A DNA stretch of 34,775 nt, taken from Amnibacterium sp. Its GTDB lineage: Bacteria > Actinomycetota > Actinomycetes > Actinomycetales > Microbacteriaceae. The translations under genes were made by a program, and so were the position numbers. Of this stretch, positions 1-7,031 are shown piece after piece. The notes under the pieces are model-generated. The model was not told the origin of the DNA. It searched no databases and worked only from the letters and a program-made list of their open reading frames with translations. The stretch spans positions 1 through 34,775 of the forward strand of contig JAICSU010000010.1 of assembly GCA_025936735.1 (NCBI GenBank), read 5' to 3'. Numbering within the stretch: the stretch's first letter is position 1; each line of letters opens with the position of its first letter.

Positions 1-1206
1 CGGCTCGAGGACACGCTGCCCTGGTACCGCGAGATGCCGCCGGGGCGGCGGAGCGCCGTGGGTCTCGTCGCGCAGCAGGGCATCCGCTCGTTCATCAGCT
101 GGTACGAGGACCCGCAGTCGACGCCGTGGATCGCCGCCGACGTCTTCGGCACCGCGCCCCGCGAGCTGCTGCGCTCGGTGAGCCTGCAGCAGACGCTGCA
201 GCTGATCCGTGCCACGGTCGAGGTGGTCGAGGACCGCGTCACCCGCGGCACGGACGACTCGGTGCGCGAGGCGATCCTGCTCTACTCGCGCGAGATCGCG
301 TTCGCGGCCGCCGACGTGTACGCGCGCGCCGCGGAGGCACGGGGCCTCTGGGACGCACGCCTCGAGGCGCTCGTGGTCGACTCGATCCTCTCCGGGGAGG
401 CGGACGACGCCCTGCCCAGCCGGATCGCGGCGCTGGGGTGGCACGGCCACGGCGAGGTCGCCGTCCTCGTCGGCACCACTCCCCCGATGCTCGACGTCGA
501 CCAGCTGCGCCGCACCGCACGGCACCTCGCGGCGGACGTGCTGATCGGCGTGCAGGGCAACCGGCTCGTGCTCGTGATCGGCCGCGCGGACGAACGATCC
601 GGCTGGACCATCGCCGGTCGCGAGGAGGCCGCCCGCGAACGGCCGGAGGCCGAGGCGCGCACCGACGTCGCCCGAGTCGAGCCGGACCCGGCGGAGGACA
701 CCGCCCAGCTGTCGTTCCTCGACATCGCGCAGCGGCTCGAGTCCGGCTTCGGCCCGGGCGCCGTGGTGCTCGGCCATCCCGTCCCCGACCTGGTGGAGGC
801 CTCGCGGAGCGCTCGTGCCGCCCTCGCCGGCTTCGCGGTCGTGCGGGCCTGGCGGCGGTCGCCGCGCCCCGTGCTCGCCGACGACCTCCTGCCCGAGCGC
901 GCGCTCGCCGGGGATCCGCTCGCCCGCTCGACCCTGATCGGCCGCATCTACCGCCCGCTGAAGGACCACTCGACGAGCGAGCTGCTCGGCACGCTGTGGG
1001 CGTACCTGGACAACGGCCGCTCCCTGGAGGGCACGGCCCGCGAGCTGTTCGTGCACCCGAACACGGTGCGCTACCGCCTGAAGCGGATCACCGAGCTGAT
1101 CGGCTACGACGCGACCGGCCCCCGGGAGGCCCTCATCCTGCACGCGGCGCTGATCCTCGGCGCGATCAGCGAGCCGGTGCCCCCGAGGAGGCGCGTCGGT
1201 CGCTGA
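1..1206 (+). CDS. PucR/FasR-type transcriptional regulator of fatty-acid synthesis (5' truncated)
   Basis: The frame is already open at base 1 (11 codons precede the first ATG at 34), so the true start lies upstream of the window. The C-terminal ~60 residues form a PucR-type helix-turn-helix: '...YLDNGRSLEGTARELF' followed by 'VHPNTVRYRLKRITEL', roughly nt 985-1110. The part before it is a GGDEF-like/CdaR-type middle region without obvious catalytic residues. In Actinobacteria the gene of this type directly upstream of fabD encodes FasR, a regulator of the FAS-II operon, and the same position here (90 bp before fabD) supports that role. The DNA-binding class is seen in the sequence; the FasR assignment is inferred from context and is fairly secure. 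Confidence 0.88.
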   Translation, partial: RLEDTLPWYREMPPGRRSAVGLVAQQGIRSFISWYEDPQSTPWIAADVFGTAPRELLRSVSLQQTLQLIRATVEVVEDRVTRGTDDSVREAILLYSREIAFAAADVYARAAEARGLWDARLEALVVDSILSGEADDALPSRIAALGWHGHGEVAVLVGTTPPMLDVDQLRRTARHLAADVLIGVQGNRLVLVIGRADERSGWTIAGREEAARERPEAEARTDVARVEPDPAEDTAQLSFLDIAQRLESGFGPGAVVLGHPVPDLVEASRSARAALAGFAVVRAWRRSPRPVLADDLLPERALAGDPLARSTLIGRIYRPLKDHSTSELLGTLWAYLDNGRSLEGTARELFVHPNTVRYRLKRITELIGYDATGPREALILHAALILGAISEPVPPRRRVGR

Positions 1207-1284
1207 CTGCGACTTTGTCGATCGGGCACAGCGTTCTCGCCCGTTCGTTGGGGACGCTCTCGGGCGGCGTGGCCGGTGGTTCGG

Positions 1285-1296
1285 CAGACTGGACGG
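1285..1296 (+). promoter_or_regulatory. Leaderless -10 element of fabD
   Basis: CAGACT lies exactly 6 nt before GTG 1297 and no purine-rich Shine-Dalgarno is present. It is the less canonical form of the pattern seen at many other genes here. It supports GTG 1297 over the upstream GTG 1276. Confidence 0.5.
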
Positions 1297-2202
1297 GTGA
1301 TCGTCGTCGTCGCCCCCGGCCAGGGCTCGCAGTCGCCCGGCTTCCTGGCGCCCTGGATCGAGGACCCCGCGGCGCGCGAGCATCTCGAACGGCTCGGCGA
1401 GGCGGCGGGCCTGGATCTCGTCCGGCTCGGCACCGAGGCGGATGCCGAGACCATCCGGCGCACGGAGATCGCGCAGCCCCTCATCGTGGCGGCCGGGCTC
1501 GTCACGCTCGCGGCCCTCGGCCGCACGGTGACCGCAGTGGCCGGCCACTCGGTCGGTGAGGTCACCGCGGCGGTGGCGGCCGGGATCCTCGACGAGGGCG
1601 ACGGCATGCGCCTCATCGCGGTGCGCGGCCGCGCGATGGCGGAGGCGGCCTCGGCACGGCCGACCGGGATGGCGGCCGTCGTCGGCGGCGACGAGGCGTC
1701 CGTGGTCGCCCGGCTCGAGGACCTCGGTCTCGTGCCGGCGAACCGGAACGGCGGCGGCCAGATCGTCGCGGCCGGAGAGCTCGACGCCCTGGACCGGCTC
1801 AAGGCGCAGCCGCCCGCCGGCGCCCGGGTCATCCCGCTGCAGGTCGCGGGGGCCTTCCACAGCGAGGTGATGCGGCCGGCCGTCGCCGAGCTGCGCGCCT
1901 TCGCCGACACCCTCGCGCCGCGGGATCCGTCCGCTCGCATCTGGACCAACAACGACGGCTCGGAGGTGACGAGCGGCACGGCGTTCCTCGACCTGCTCGT
2001 CGGTCAGGTGGCCTCCCCGGTACGGTGGGACCGCACGATGGAGTCGTTCGCCGCCGCCGGGATCACCGGGCTCGTCGAGCTGGCTCCCGCCGGCACCCTC
2101 ACCGGGCTCGCGAAGCGGGCCCTGAAGGGCGTGCCGGCCGTCGCGGTGAAGACGCCGGCGGACCTCGCCGCCGCACACGACCTGTTCGATCGGACCGCAT
2201 GA
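1297..2202 (+). CDS. fabD: Malonyl-CoA:ACP transacylase FabD
   Basis: 301-residue cytosolic enzyme that moves malonyl from CoA to acyl carrier protein, supplying the extender unit of FAS-II. The protein starts with the family's 'VVVAPGQGSQ' oxyanion segment. The nucleophile is Ser85 in GHSVGE and the catalytic His188 lies in AFHSEVM. Length is normal. GTG 1297 is preferred to GTG 1276 because homologues begin right at this beta-strand and a -10 hexamer sits 6 nt upstream. The stop overlaps the fabH start by 4 nt (ATGA), so the two are translationally coupled. Confidence 0.95.
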   Translation: MIVVVAPGQGSQSPGFLAPWIEDPAAREHLERLGEAAGLDLVRLGTEADAETIRRTEIAQPLIVAAGLVTLAALGRTVTAVAGHSVGEVTAAVAAGILDEGDGMRLIAVRGRAMAEAASARPTGMAAVVGGDEASVVARLEDLGLVPANRNGGGQIVAAGELDALDRLKAQPPAGARVIPLQVAGAFHSEVMRPAVAELRAFADTLAPRDPSARIWTNNDGSEVTSGTAFLDLLVGQVASPVRWDRTMESFAAAGITGLVELAPAGTLTGLAKRALKGVPAVAVKTPADLAAAHDLFDRTA

Positions 2203-3203
2203 CCGCCCTCCACCAGGCCGCCGGCCACCCCGGTTCCCGGATCCTCGCCTTCGGCGCCTCCCGGGGCGACCTGATCGTCACCAACGACGACATCGTCGGG
2301 CCGATCAACTCCTCCGACGAGTGGATCCGCCAGCGCACCGGCATCATCGAGCGCCGTCGCGCGTCCGACTCCGTCGAGGCCGTCGACATGGCCGTCGAGG
2401 CCTCGAACGAGGCCATCCGGGCGGCGGGGATCGACCCCGCCCGCATCGGCGCCGTGATCGTGTCCACCGTCTCGAACACGGTGCAGACGCCGTCCCTCGC
2501 GGCCCTGCTCACCGACCGGATCGGGGCGACGCCCGCCCCCGCCTACGACATCTCCGCGGCATGCGCCGGCTACACGTACGGCATCGCGCAGGCCGACTCG
2601 TTCATCCGGTCCGGGCTCGCTGACTACGTGCTCGTCGTCGGCGCCGAGAAGCTCTCCCAGTTCGCCAAGCCGACGGACAGGACGATCTCGTTCCTGCTCG
2701 GCGACGGGGCGGGCGCGGCCGTGCTCGGGCCGTCGGACGAGCCAGGGGTCTCCCCGTCGGTGTGGGGCTCCGACGGGTCGAAGTGGGACACGGTCGGCAT
2801 GGACAACACCTTGGCGGCCTACCGCGACGGAGCCGGGACGGTCGACTGGCCGACCCTTCGGCAGGAGGGTCCCACCGTGTTCCGGTGGGCGGTCTGGGAG
2901 ATGGCGAAGGTCGCCCAGGCGGCCCTCGACGCGGCAGGGATCACCGCGGGCGACCTCGCCGCGTTCGTCCCGCACCAGGCCAACATGCGCATCATCGACG
3001 AGCTGGCGAAGCAGCTGAAGCTGCCCGAGCACGTGATGATCGGCCGGGACATCGCGACGACCGGGAACACGTCCGCCGCCTCGATCCCCCTCGCGGCCCA
3101 CGCGCTGCTCGCCGAGCATCCGGAGCTGTCGGGCGGCCTCGCCCTGCAGATCGGCTTCGGCGCCGGCCTCGTCTTCGGGGCGCAGGTCGTCCGCCTCCCC
3201 TGA
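2199..3203 (+). CDS. fabH: Beta-ketoacyl-ACP synthase III FabH
   Basis: 334-residue condensing enzyme that starts each acyl chain by joining an acyl-CoA primer to malonyl-ACP. The catalytic triad is visible: Cys122 in AACAGY, His259 in PHQANMR and Asn290 in TTGNTSAAS. Substrate choice (branched primers are usual in Microbacteriaceae) cannot be read from sequence by eye. The start ATG overlaps the fabD stop. A separate promoter-like element in the 64-bp gap that follows suggests acpP also receives its own transcription. Confidence 0.96.
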   Translation: MTALHQAAGHPGSRILAFGASRGDLIVTNDDIVGPINSSDEWIRQRTGIIERRRASDSVEAVDMAVEASNEAIRAAGIDPARIGAVIVSTVSNTVQTPSLAALLTDRIGATPAPAYDISAACAGYTYGIAQADSFIRSGLADYVLVVGAEKLSQFAKPTDRTISFLLGDGAGAAVLGPSDEPGVSPSVWGSDGSKWDTVGMDNTLAAYRDGAGTVDWPTLRQEGPTVFRWAVWEMAKVAQAALDAAGITAGDLAAFVPHQANMRIIDELAKQLKLPEHVMIGRDIATTGNTSAASIPLAAHALLAEHPELSGGLALQIGFGAGLVFGAQVVRLP

Positions 3204-3222
3204 GCCCTCGGCACGCGCCCAA

Positions 3223-3228
3223 TACACT
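3223..3228 (+). promoter_or_regulatory. -10 element of an internal promoter before acpP
   Basis: TACACT stands in an otherwise GC-rich gap between fabH and acpP. The predicted transcript start near 3235 would give a leader of about 33 nt containing the strong AAGGAG ribosome site at 3255-3260. No clear -35 is seen. Extra transcription would fit the high ACP dosage that cells need. Confidence 0.45.
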
Positions 3229-3267
3229 GTCTGCCGTCGATCCGACCCCAGAGCAAGGAGACCACCC

Positions 3268-3516
3268 ATGGCCCAGTCCACCGAAGAAGTCCTCAGCGGC
3301 CTCGCCGAGCTGATCAGCGACGAGACGGGGATCGCCACCGACACCGTGGAGATGGACAAGTCGTTCACCGACGACCTCGACATCGACTCGATCTCGATGA
3401 TGACCATCGTCGTCAACGCCGAGGAGAAGTTCGACGTGAAGATCCCGGACGAAGAGGTCAAGAACCTCAAGACGGTCGGCGACGCGGTGAACTTCATCGT
3501 CAACGCTCAGCACTGA
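3268..3516 (+). CDS. acpP: Acyl carrier protein
   Basis: 82-residue acidic protein that carries growing acyl chains on a 4'-phosphopantetheine arm. The modification site is Ser41 in DIDSIS; the residue after it is Ile rather than the more common Leu. A strong AAGGAG site is 7 nt before the ATG. Helix pattern and length are typical of ACP. It lies between fabH and fabF, the standard actinobacterial order. Confidence 0.96.
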   Translation: MAQSTEEVLSGLAELISDETGIATDTVEMDKSFTDDLDIDSISMMTIVVNAEEKFDVKIPDEEVKNLKTVGDAVNFIVNAQH

Positions 3517-3534
3517 TCGGACGCCGTCCGCTTC

Positions 3535-4773
3535 ATGGCTGCCCCACGCATCGTCGTCACCGGTCTCGGCACGTTCTCTCCTCTGGGGCAGACCGCGCCG
3601 GACACCTGGGCCGCGCTCCTGGACGGCGCCTCCGGCGCCCGTTCCCTCGAGCAGCCGTGGGTGACCGAGCTCGCGCTGCCGGTGACCTTCGCGTCGCAGG
3701 CGTTCACCGACCCGGAGACGGTGCTCGACCGGGTCGAGTCGAAGCGGCTCGACCGGGGCAGCCAGTTCTCCCTCCTCGCCGCGCGCGAGGCCTGGGCGGA
3801 CGCCGGAAGCCCCGAGGTCGAGCCGGAGCGGCTGGGCGTGGACTGGGCGACCGGCATCGGCGGCGTGTGGACCCTGCTGAACGCGTGGGACACGCTGCGG
3901 GAGAAGGGTCCGCGGCGCGTGCTGCCGATGACCGTGCCGATGCTCATGCCGAACGCTCCGTCGGCGGCGATCGAGATGGAGTTCGGCGCGCGCGCCGGCG
4001 CCCGCACCGTGGTGTCGGCCTGCGCGTCGAGCACGGAGTCGCTCGCGAACGCCGTCGAGCACCTGCAGGCCGGGCTCGCGGACGTCATCATCGCGGGCGG
4101 CACCGAGGCGAGCATCCATCCGCTGCCCCTCGCGGCGTTCGCCGCGATGCAGGCGCTGTCGAAGCGGAACGACGACCCGGCCCGCGCCTCCCGCCCCTAC
4201 GACGCGAACCGCGACGGCTTCGTGCTCGGCGAGGGCGCGGCAGCTCTCGTGCTGGAGACCGAGGAGCACGCGAAGGCGCGCGGCGCGCGGATCTACGCGG
4301 TCGTGGTCGGCTCGGCCGTCACCAGCGACGCGTACCACATCACCGCGCCCGACCCGGAGGGATCCGCTGCGGCCCGGGCGATGCTCGCCGCGGTCCGCGC
4401 GGCCGGCCATGACATCGGCGACGTGAAGCACGTCAACGCGCACGCGACCAGCACCCCGGTGGGCGACATCGCCGAGTACCGGGCGCTCGCCCACGTGTTC
4501 GGGGACCACCTCGACGACATCGTCGTGACGGCCACGAAGGCGTCGACCGGCCACCTCCTCGGCGCCGCAGGGGCGATCGAGGCGATCTTCACGGTCAAGG
4601 CGCTGTCCGAGCGCACCGCCCCGCCGACGATCAACCTGACGGATCAGGATCCGGAGATCCCCCTCGACGTCGCCACGTCGCCGCGGAAGCTGCCGGACGG
4701 CGACGTGCTGGCGCTGAGCAACTCGTTCGGCTTCGGCGGCCACAACGCCGTCGTCGCGTTCGCGAGCGCCTGA
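3535..4773 (+). CDS. fabF: Beta-ketoacyl-ACP synthase II FabF
   Basis: 412-residue elongating condensing enzyme of FAS-II. Cys163 in SACASS is the acyl-accepting nucleophile, with His303 in NAHATSTP, Lys335 in TKAST and His340 in TGHLLGA; the C-terminal GFGGHN loop is intact. It begins 18 nt after acpP with only a weak ribosome site, so coupling to acpP translation is likely. It is the last gene of the cluster; a perfect hairpin at 5060-5100 lies about 290 bp downstream. Confidence 0.96.
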   Translation: MAAPRIVVTGLGTFSPLGQTAPDTWAALLDGASGARSLEQPWVTELALPVTFASQAFTDPETVLDRVESKRLDRGSQFSLLAAREAWADAGSPEVEPERLGVDWATGIGGVWTLLNAWDTLREKGPRRVLPMTVPMLMPNAPSAAIEMEFGARAGARTVVSACASSTESLANAVEHLQAGLADVIIAGGTEASIHPLPLAAFAAMQALSKRNDDPARASRPYDANRDGFVLGEGAAALVLETEEHAKARGARIYAVVVGSAVTSDAYHITAPDPEGSAAARAMLAAVRAAGHDIGDVKHVNAHATSTPVGDIAEYRALAHVFGDHLDDIVVTATKASTGHLLGAAGAIEAIFTVKALSERTAPPTINLTDQDPEIPLDVATSPRKLPDGDVLALSNSFGFGGHNAVVAFASA

Positions 4774-4806
4774 CACCCGTTCTGCGGCCGCCGCGACACC
4801 CGCATC

Positions 4807-4855
4807 TCAGCGCCGCGGGGACAAGTCAGCGCGCTCCAGCGTGCTGAGTGGTCCC
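4807..4855. repeat. Dyad-symmetric intergenic direct repeat, copy 1
   Basis: A 49-bp unit that matches copy 2 at 44 of 49 positions. Inside it, GGGGAC and GTCCCC and the inner TCAGC/GCTGA arms form an imperfect inverted repeat, so the transcript could fold into a hairpin. Looser similarity extends about 20 bp on the left (GC-rich GGCCGC motifs). Confidence 0.75.
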
Positions 4856-4958
4856 CATGAGGATGGGAACACCAACCGGCCGGTGGGGACCGGCCGCCGA
4901 CATGGCGTGCGGCCGCCACGGGCCGCAGGGGGCGATGCACCGGCCGCGGCGCAGGTTT

Positions 4959-5007
4959 TCAGCGCCGCAGCGACAAGTCAGCGCACTCCGGCGTGCTGAG
5001 TCGTCCC
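4959..5007. repeat. Dyad-symmetric intergenic direct repeat, copy 2
   Basis: Second copy, 152 bp after the first and in the same orientation; it keeps the inner TCAGC/GCTGA arms and the outer GAC/GTC pairing. It resembles short REP-like intergenic repeats; whether it is dispersed in the genome cannot be told from this window. Confidence 0.75.
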
Positions 5008-5059
5008 GACAGGGATGAGAAGGCCGGTCGATCCGGGAGCGAAGGACGTCGTGGACAGG

Positions 5060-5100
5060 GAAGAGCCCCCGGCCGGTACCCATCCGGACGGGGGCTCTTC
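5060..5100 (+). terminator. Terminator-like hairpin after the fab cluster
   Basis: Perfect 11-bp stem GAAGAGCCCCC (5060-5070) / GGGGGCTCTTC (5090-5100) with a 19-nt loop. There is no long T-run, as is common for actinobacterial hairpins. Placed between convergent genes it could serve both strands. Confidence 0.65.
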
Positions 5101-5241
5101 TGCCGCAAGATGCTGAGGTTCGAGGGCCGCTACCCATACAGCCCGAACACTGAAGAATTCGCATCCGCTGACACAAAAACGGTATCTGCAGGGGCTGCAC
5201 CCGACCACACGACACGCCGTTGAGTTACACGGATGTCATAC

Positions 5242-5258
5242 CGGGCGTGTCGCGCCCG
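5242..5258 (-). terminator. Short hairpin directly after the DUF3145 stop
   Basis: CGGGCG / CGCCCG stem with a 5-nt loop, 5 bp past the stop codon. An overlapping alternative 9-bp pairing joins CGACACGCC (5210-5218) to GGCGTGTCG (5244-5252). No T-tract follows. Confidence 0.4.
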
Positions 5259-5263
5259 ACGGG

Positions 5264-5770
5264 TCAGACCGCGGAGCGGTGCAGCCAGGTGACGGAGGAC
5301 GTCCCGATGGCGTGCCGGAAGGGCTCCAGCTCGTCGTCCCACGCCTGCCCGAGGGCGAGGCGGAGCTCCCGGTGGAGCTCGATGATGCTCGTGCCGGCCG
5401 CCTCCATGGCGTTGCGGATCCGGTCCTCCGGGATGACGACGTTGCCCGCCGCGTCCGTCTGAGCATGGAAGATGCCGAGGTCGGGGGTGTGCAGCCAGCG
5501 GCTGCCGTCGACGCCGTCGCGGGGGTCCTCGGTGACCTCGAAGCGCAGGTGCTCCCAGCCTCGGAGCGCGCTCGCGATGGCGGCACCGGTGCCCGGCGCG
5601 CCTTCCCAGTAGAAGTCGGTGCGCTGCGAACCGCGGAGCACCGGCTGATCAGCCCAGGTGAAGCTGACGGCACGGCCGATCGCGCGACCGGCCGCCCACT
5701 CGACGTGGGGGCAGAGCGCGCGAGGCGACGAGTGCACGTACAGCACGCCCCGGGCGGAGGTGGTGACCAT
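5264..5770 (-). CDS. DUF3145 family protein
   Basis: 168-residue cytosolic protein of the actinobacterial DUF3145 family, recognised from 'GVLYVHSSPRALCPHVEW', the 'WEHLRFEVTEDP' segment and the 'HTPDLGIFHAQTDAAGN' region. Function is not established. A strong GGAGGA site lies just upstream of the ATG and fixes the start. From memory, homologues sit next to the fab cluster in other actinobacteria, including Streptomyces; here the gene is convergent to fabF. The conserved neighbourhood suggests, but does not prove, a link to lipid synthesis. Confidence 0.88.
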   Translation of the reverse strand: MVTTSARGVLYVHSSPRALCPHVEWAAGRAIGRAVSFTWADQPVLRGSQRTDFYWEGAPGTGAAIASALRGWEHLRFEVTEDPRDGVDGSRWLHTPDLGIFHAQTDAAGNVVIPEDRIRNAMEAAGTSIIELHRELRLALGQAWDDELEPFRHAIGTSSVTWLHRSAV

Positions 5771-5837
5771 GGATTCGTCCTCCGTTCGAACAGATGCGTC
5801 TTCCCCAACGACCTGGTGAACGGATGAACCGATGCCA

Positions 5838-5856
5838 CCGCTTATGAAATTAGCGG
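5838..5856 (-). promoter_or_regulatory. AT-rich dyad upstream of the DUF3145 gene
   Basis: CCGCT / AGCGG arms flank an AT-rich 9-nt centre (tatgaaatt), the most AT-rich spot in the 255-bp gap before this gene. It could be a -10 region with an operator. No good -35 could be placed, so the assignment is weak. Confidence 0.3.
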
Positions 5857-5960
5857 AGCCCTATTCGACTCCCCGGAAGTATGCCCGACGACACGCCGGA
5901 ATGACAAGGCGAGACGGCACCGGACGGCGCGCCGCACCCGGGAAGGCCCGCCCGTGCGAC

Positions 5961-5984
5961 GGTGGAGGCGAGGTCCTCTCCACC
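5961..5984 (-). terminator. Hairpin downstream of the first quinone oxidoreductase
   Basis: GGTGGAG / CTCCACC, a 7-bp stem with a 10-nt loop, about 40 bp past the stop at 6026 of the minus-strand gene. No T-run. Confidence 0.4.
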
Positions 5985-6025
5985 ATCACCCGATGGGCGG
6001 CTCCGGGAGGAGCGACGCGCCGCGA

Positions 6026-6985
6026 TCACGGGATCAGGGCGAGCTTCCCGCCGGGATGGCCGTCGGCGAGGAACGTGAGCGCCTCGGCGGCCTGCTCGAG
6101 CGGGTAGGTGCGGGCGACGGGCACCACGAGCTGTCCGGCCGCGGCCTGCGCGATCAGGTCGGGCCGCACGCTGTCCCGGAAGGCCGCGCTCTCCGGCATG
6201 CCGCCCCCGACGACCCGGATGCCGTCCCGCTGGGCACGCTGGAAGGCTGCGATCGTCACGATCCGCGCCGTCGGCACGAGGGCGAGCGACACGTCGACGG
6301 CTTCATCGGTGCCGACGCAGTCGAACGCGGCGGTGACGCCGTCCGGAGCGAGGTCCCGCACCCGCTGCTCCAGGCCCGGCCCGTAGGCGACGGGCTCCCC
6401 GCCGAACCGGCGCACCATCTCGAAGTTGCGCTGGGCCGCGGTGCCGATCGCCCGCATCCCCCGCCGCCGCGCCTGCTGCAGCAGGCTGACGCCGACCGCG
6501 CCCGACGCGCCGTGCACGAGGATCGTCTCCCCGTCCCGGGCGTCGACGGCGCGCAGCATGTCGGCCGCCGTCGCGCCGACGAGCAGCAGGTTCGCCGCCG
6601 CCGGGAAGTCGATGGCGTCCGGCTTGCGGAACACGTCCTTCGCGGGCACGGTGACGACCGAGGCGTAGCCGCCGGAGACGCGGAAGGCGAGCACCGGGTC
6701 GCCGACCGCTCCCCCGCCGGATGCCAGCTCCGTGTCCGCACCCAGGGCGGCCACGACGCCTGCGACCTCGTAGCCCGGCTTGATGGGGAGCGCGTCGGGG
6801 TCGGCGTTCGCCCGGCGCGAGAACCCCTTGTAGTCCGCGGGGTTCACGCCGGCGGCCCGCACGGCGATCATCACCTGTCCGGGGCCGGGCTGCACGACGT
6901 CCTCCTCGACGACGCGGAGCACGTCGGGTCCGCCGTACTCGGGTGCGAGGACGCGGCGGGCGGTCCGGGGGATCTCGTTCGTCAT
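6026..6985 (-). CDS. NADPH:quinone oxidoreductase-like MDR enzyme (copy 1)
   Basis: 319-residue zinc-independent medium-chain dehydrogenase/reductase. The GroES-like N-terminal half holds 'AAGVNPADYK'; the Rossmann half has the cofactor loop HGASGAVGVSLLQ near residue 157. Cysteine zinc ligands are absent, which fits the quinone oxidoreductase branch. The protein ends with the typical 'HPGGKLALIP'. ATG 6985 is chosen because a TTCAAT hexamer lies exactly 6 nt upstream, implying a leaderless mRNA; the open frame upstream is antisense shadow of the polymerase gene. A paralogue lies at 11607-12554. The physiological substrate is unknown. Confidence 0.9.
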   Translation of the reverse strand: MTNEIPRTARRVLAPEYGGPDVLRVVEEDVVQPGPGQVMIAVRAAGVNPADYKGFSRRANADPDALPIKPGYEVAGVVAALGADTELASGGGAVGDPVLAFRVSGGYASVVTVPAKDVFRKPDAIDFPAAANLLLVGATAADMLRAVDARDGETILVHGASGAVGVSLLQQARRRGMRAIGTAAQRNFEMVRRFGGEPVAYGPGLEQRVRDLAPDGVTAAFDCVGTDEAVDVSLALVPTARIVTIAAFQRAQRDGIRVVGGGMPESAAFRDSVRPDLIAQAAAGQLVVPVARTYPLEQAAEALTFLADGHPGGKLALIP

Positions 6986-6997
6986 GCCCGCATTGAA
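6986..6997 (-). promoter_or_regulatory. Leaderless -10 element of quinone oxidoreductase 1
   Basis: TTCAAT (minus strand, 6992-6997) with a 6-nt spacer to ATG 6985 and no Shine-Dalgarno. Confidence 0.5.
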
Positions 6998-7031
6998 CGC
7001 CGCCGCGGCTGCGGATCCGCCGGATGCGGCC

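Larger units (their letters stand above)
4774..5263. other. 490-bp gene-free region between fabF and the DUF3145 gene
   Basis: No ORF here has a ribosome site or a recognisable product. It holds two dyad-symmetric direct repeats (4807-4855, 4959-5007), a strong hairpin (5060-5100), an AT-richer patch around 5150-5195 and overlapping inverted repeats (5210-5258), each listed separately. It is long for the gap between two convergent genes. Confidence 0.7.

Noticed and set aside
2004-4776. Long minus-strand ORFs opposite the fab genes
   Set aside because: Typical antisense frames of high-GC genes: Arg/Gly/Val-rich, no motifs, overlap fabH, acpP and fabF completely.
5777-5784. Second SOS box (GTTCGAAC) upstream of DUF3145
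   Set aside because: The half-sites are adjacent and in the wrong arrangement; it is not TCGAAC-N4-GTTCGA.
5236-5838. Alternative 200-residue minus-strand ORF over the DUF3145 gene
   Set aside because: Ser/Arg/Pro-rich shadow frame; the DUF3145 frame has a ribosome site and family motifs.
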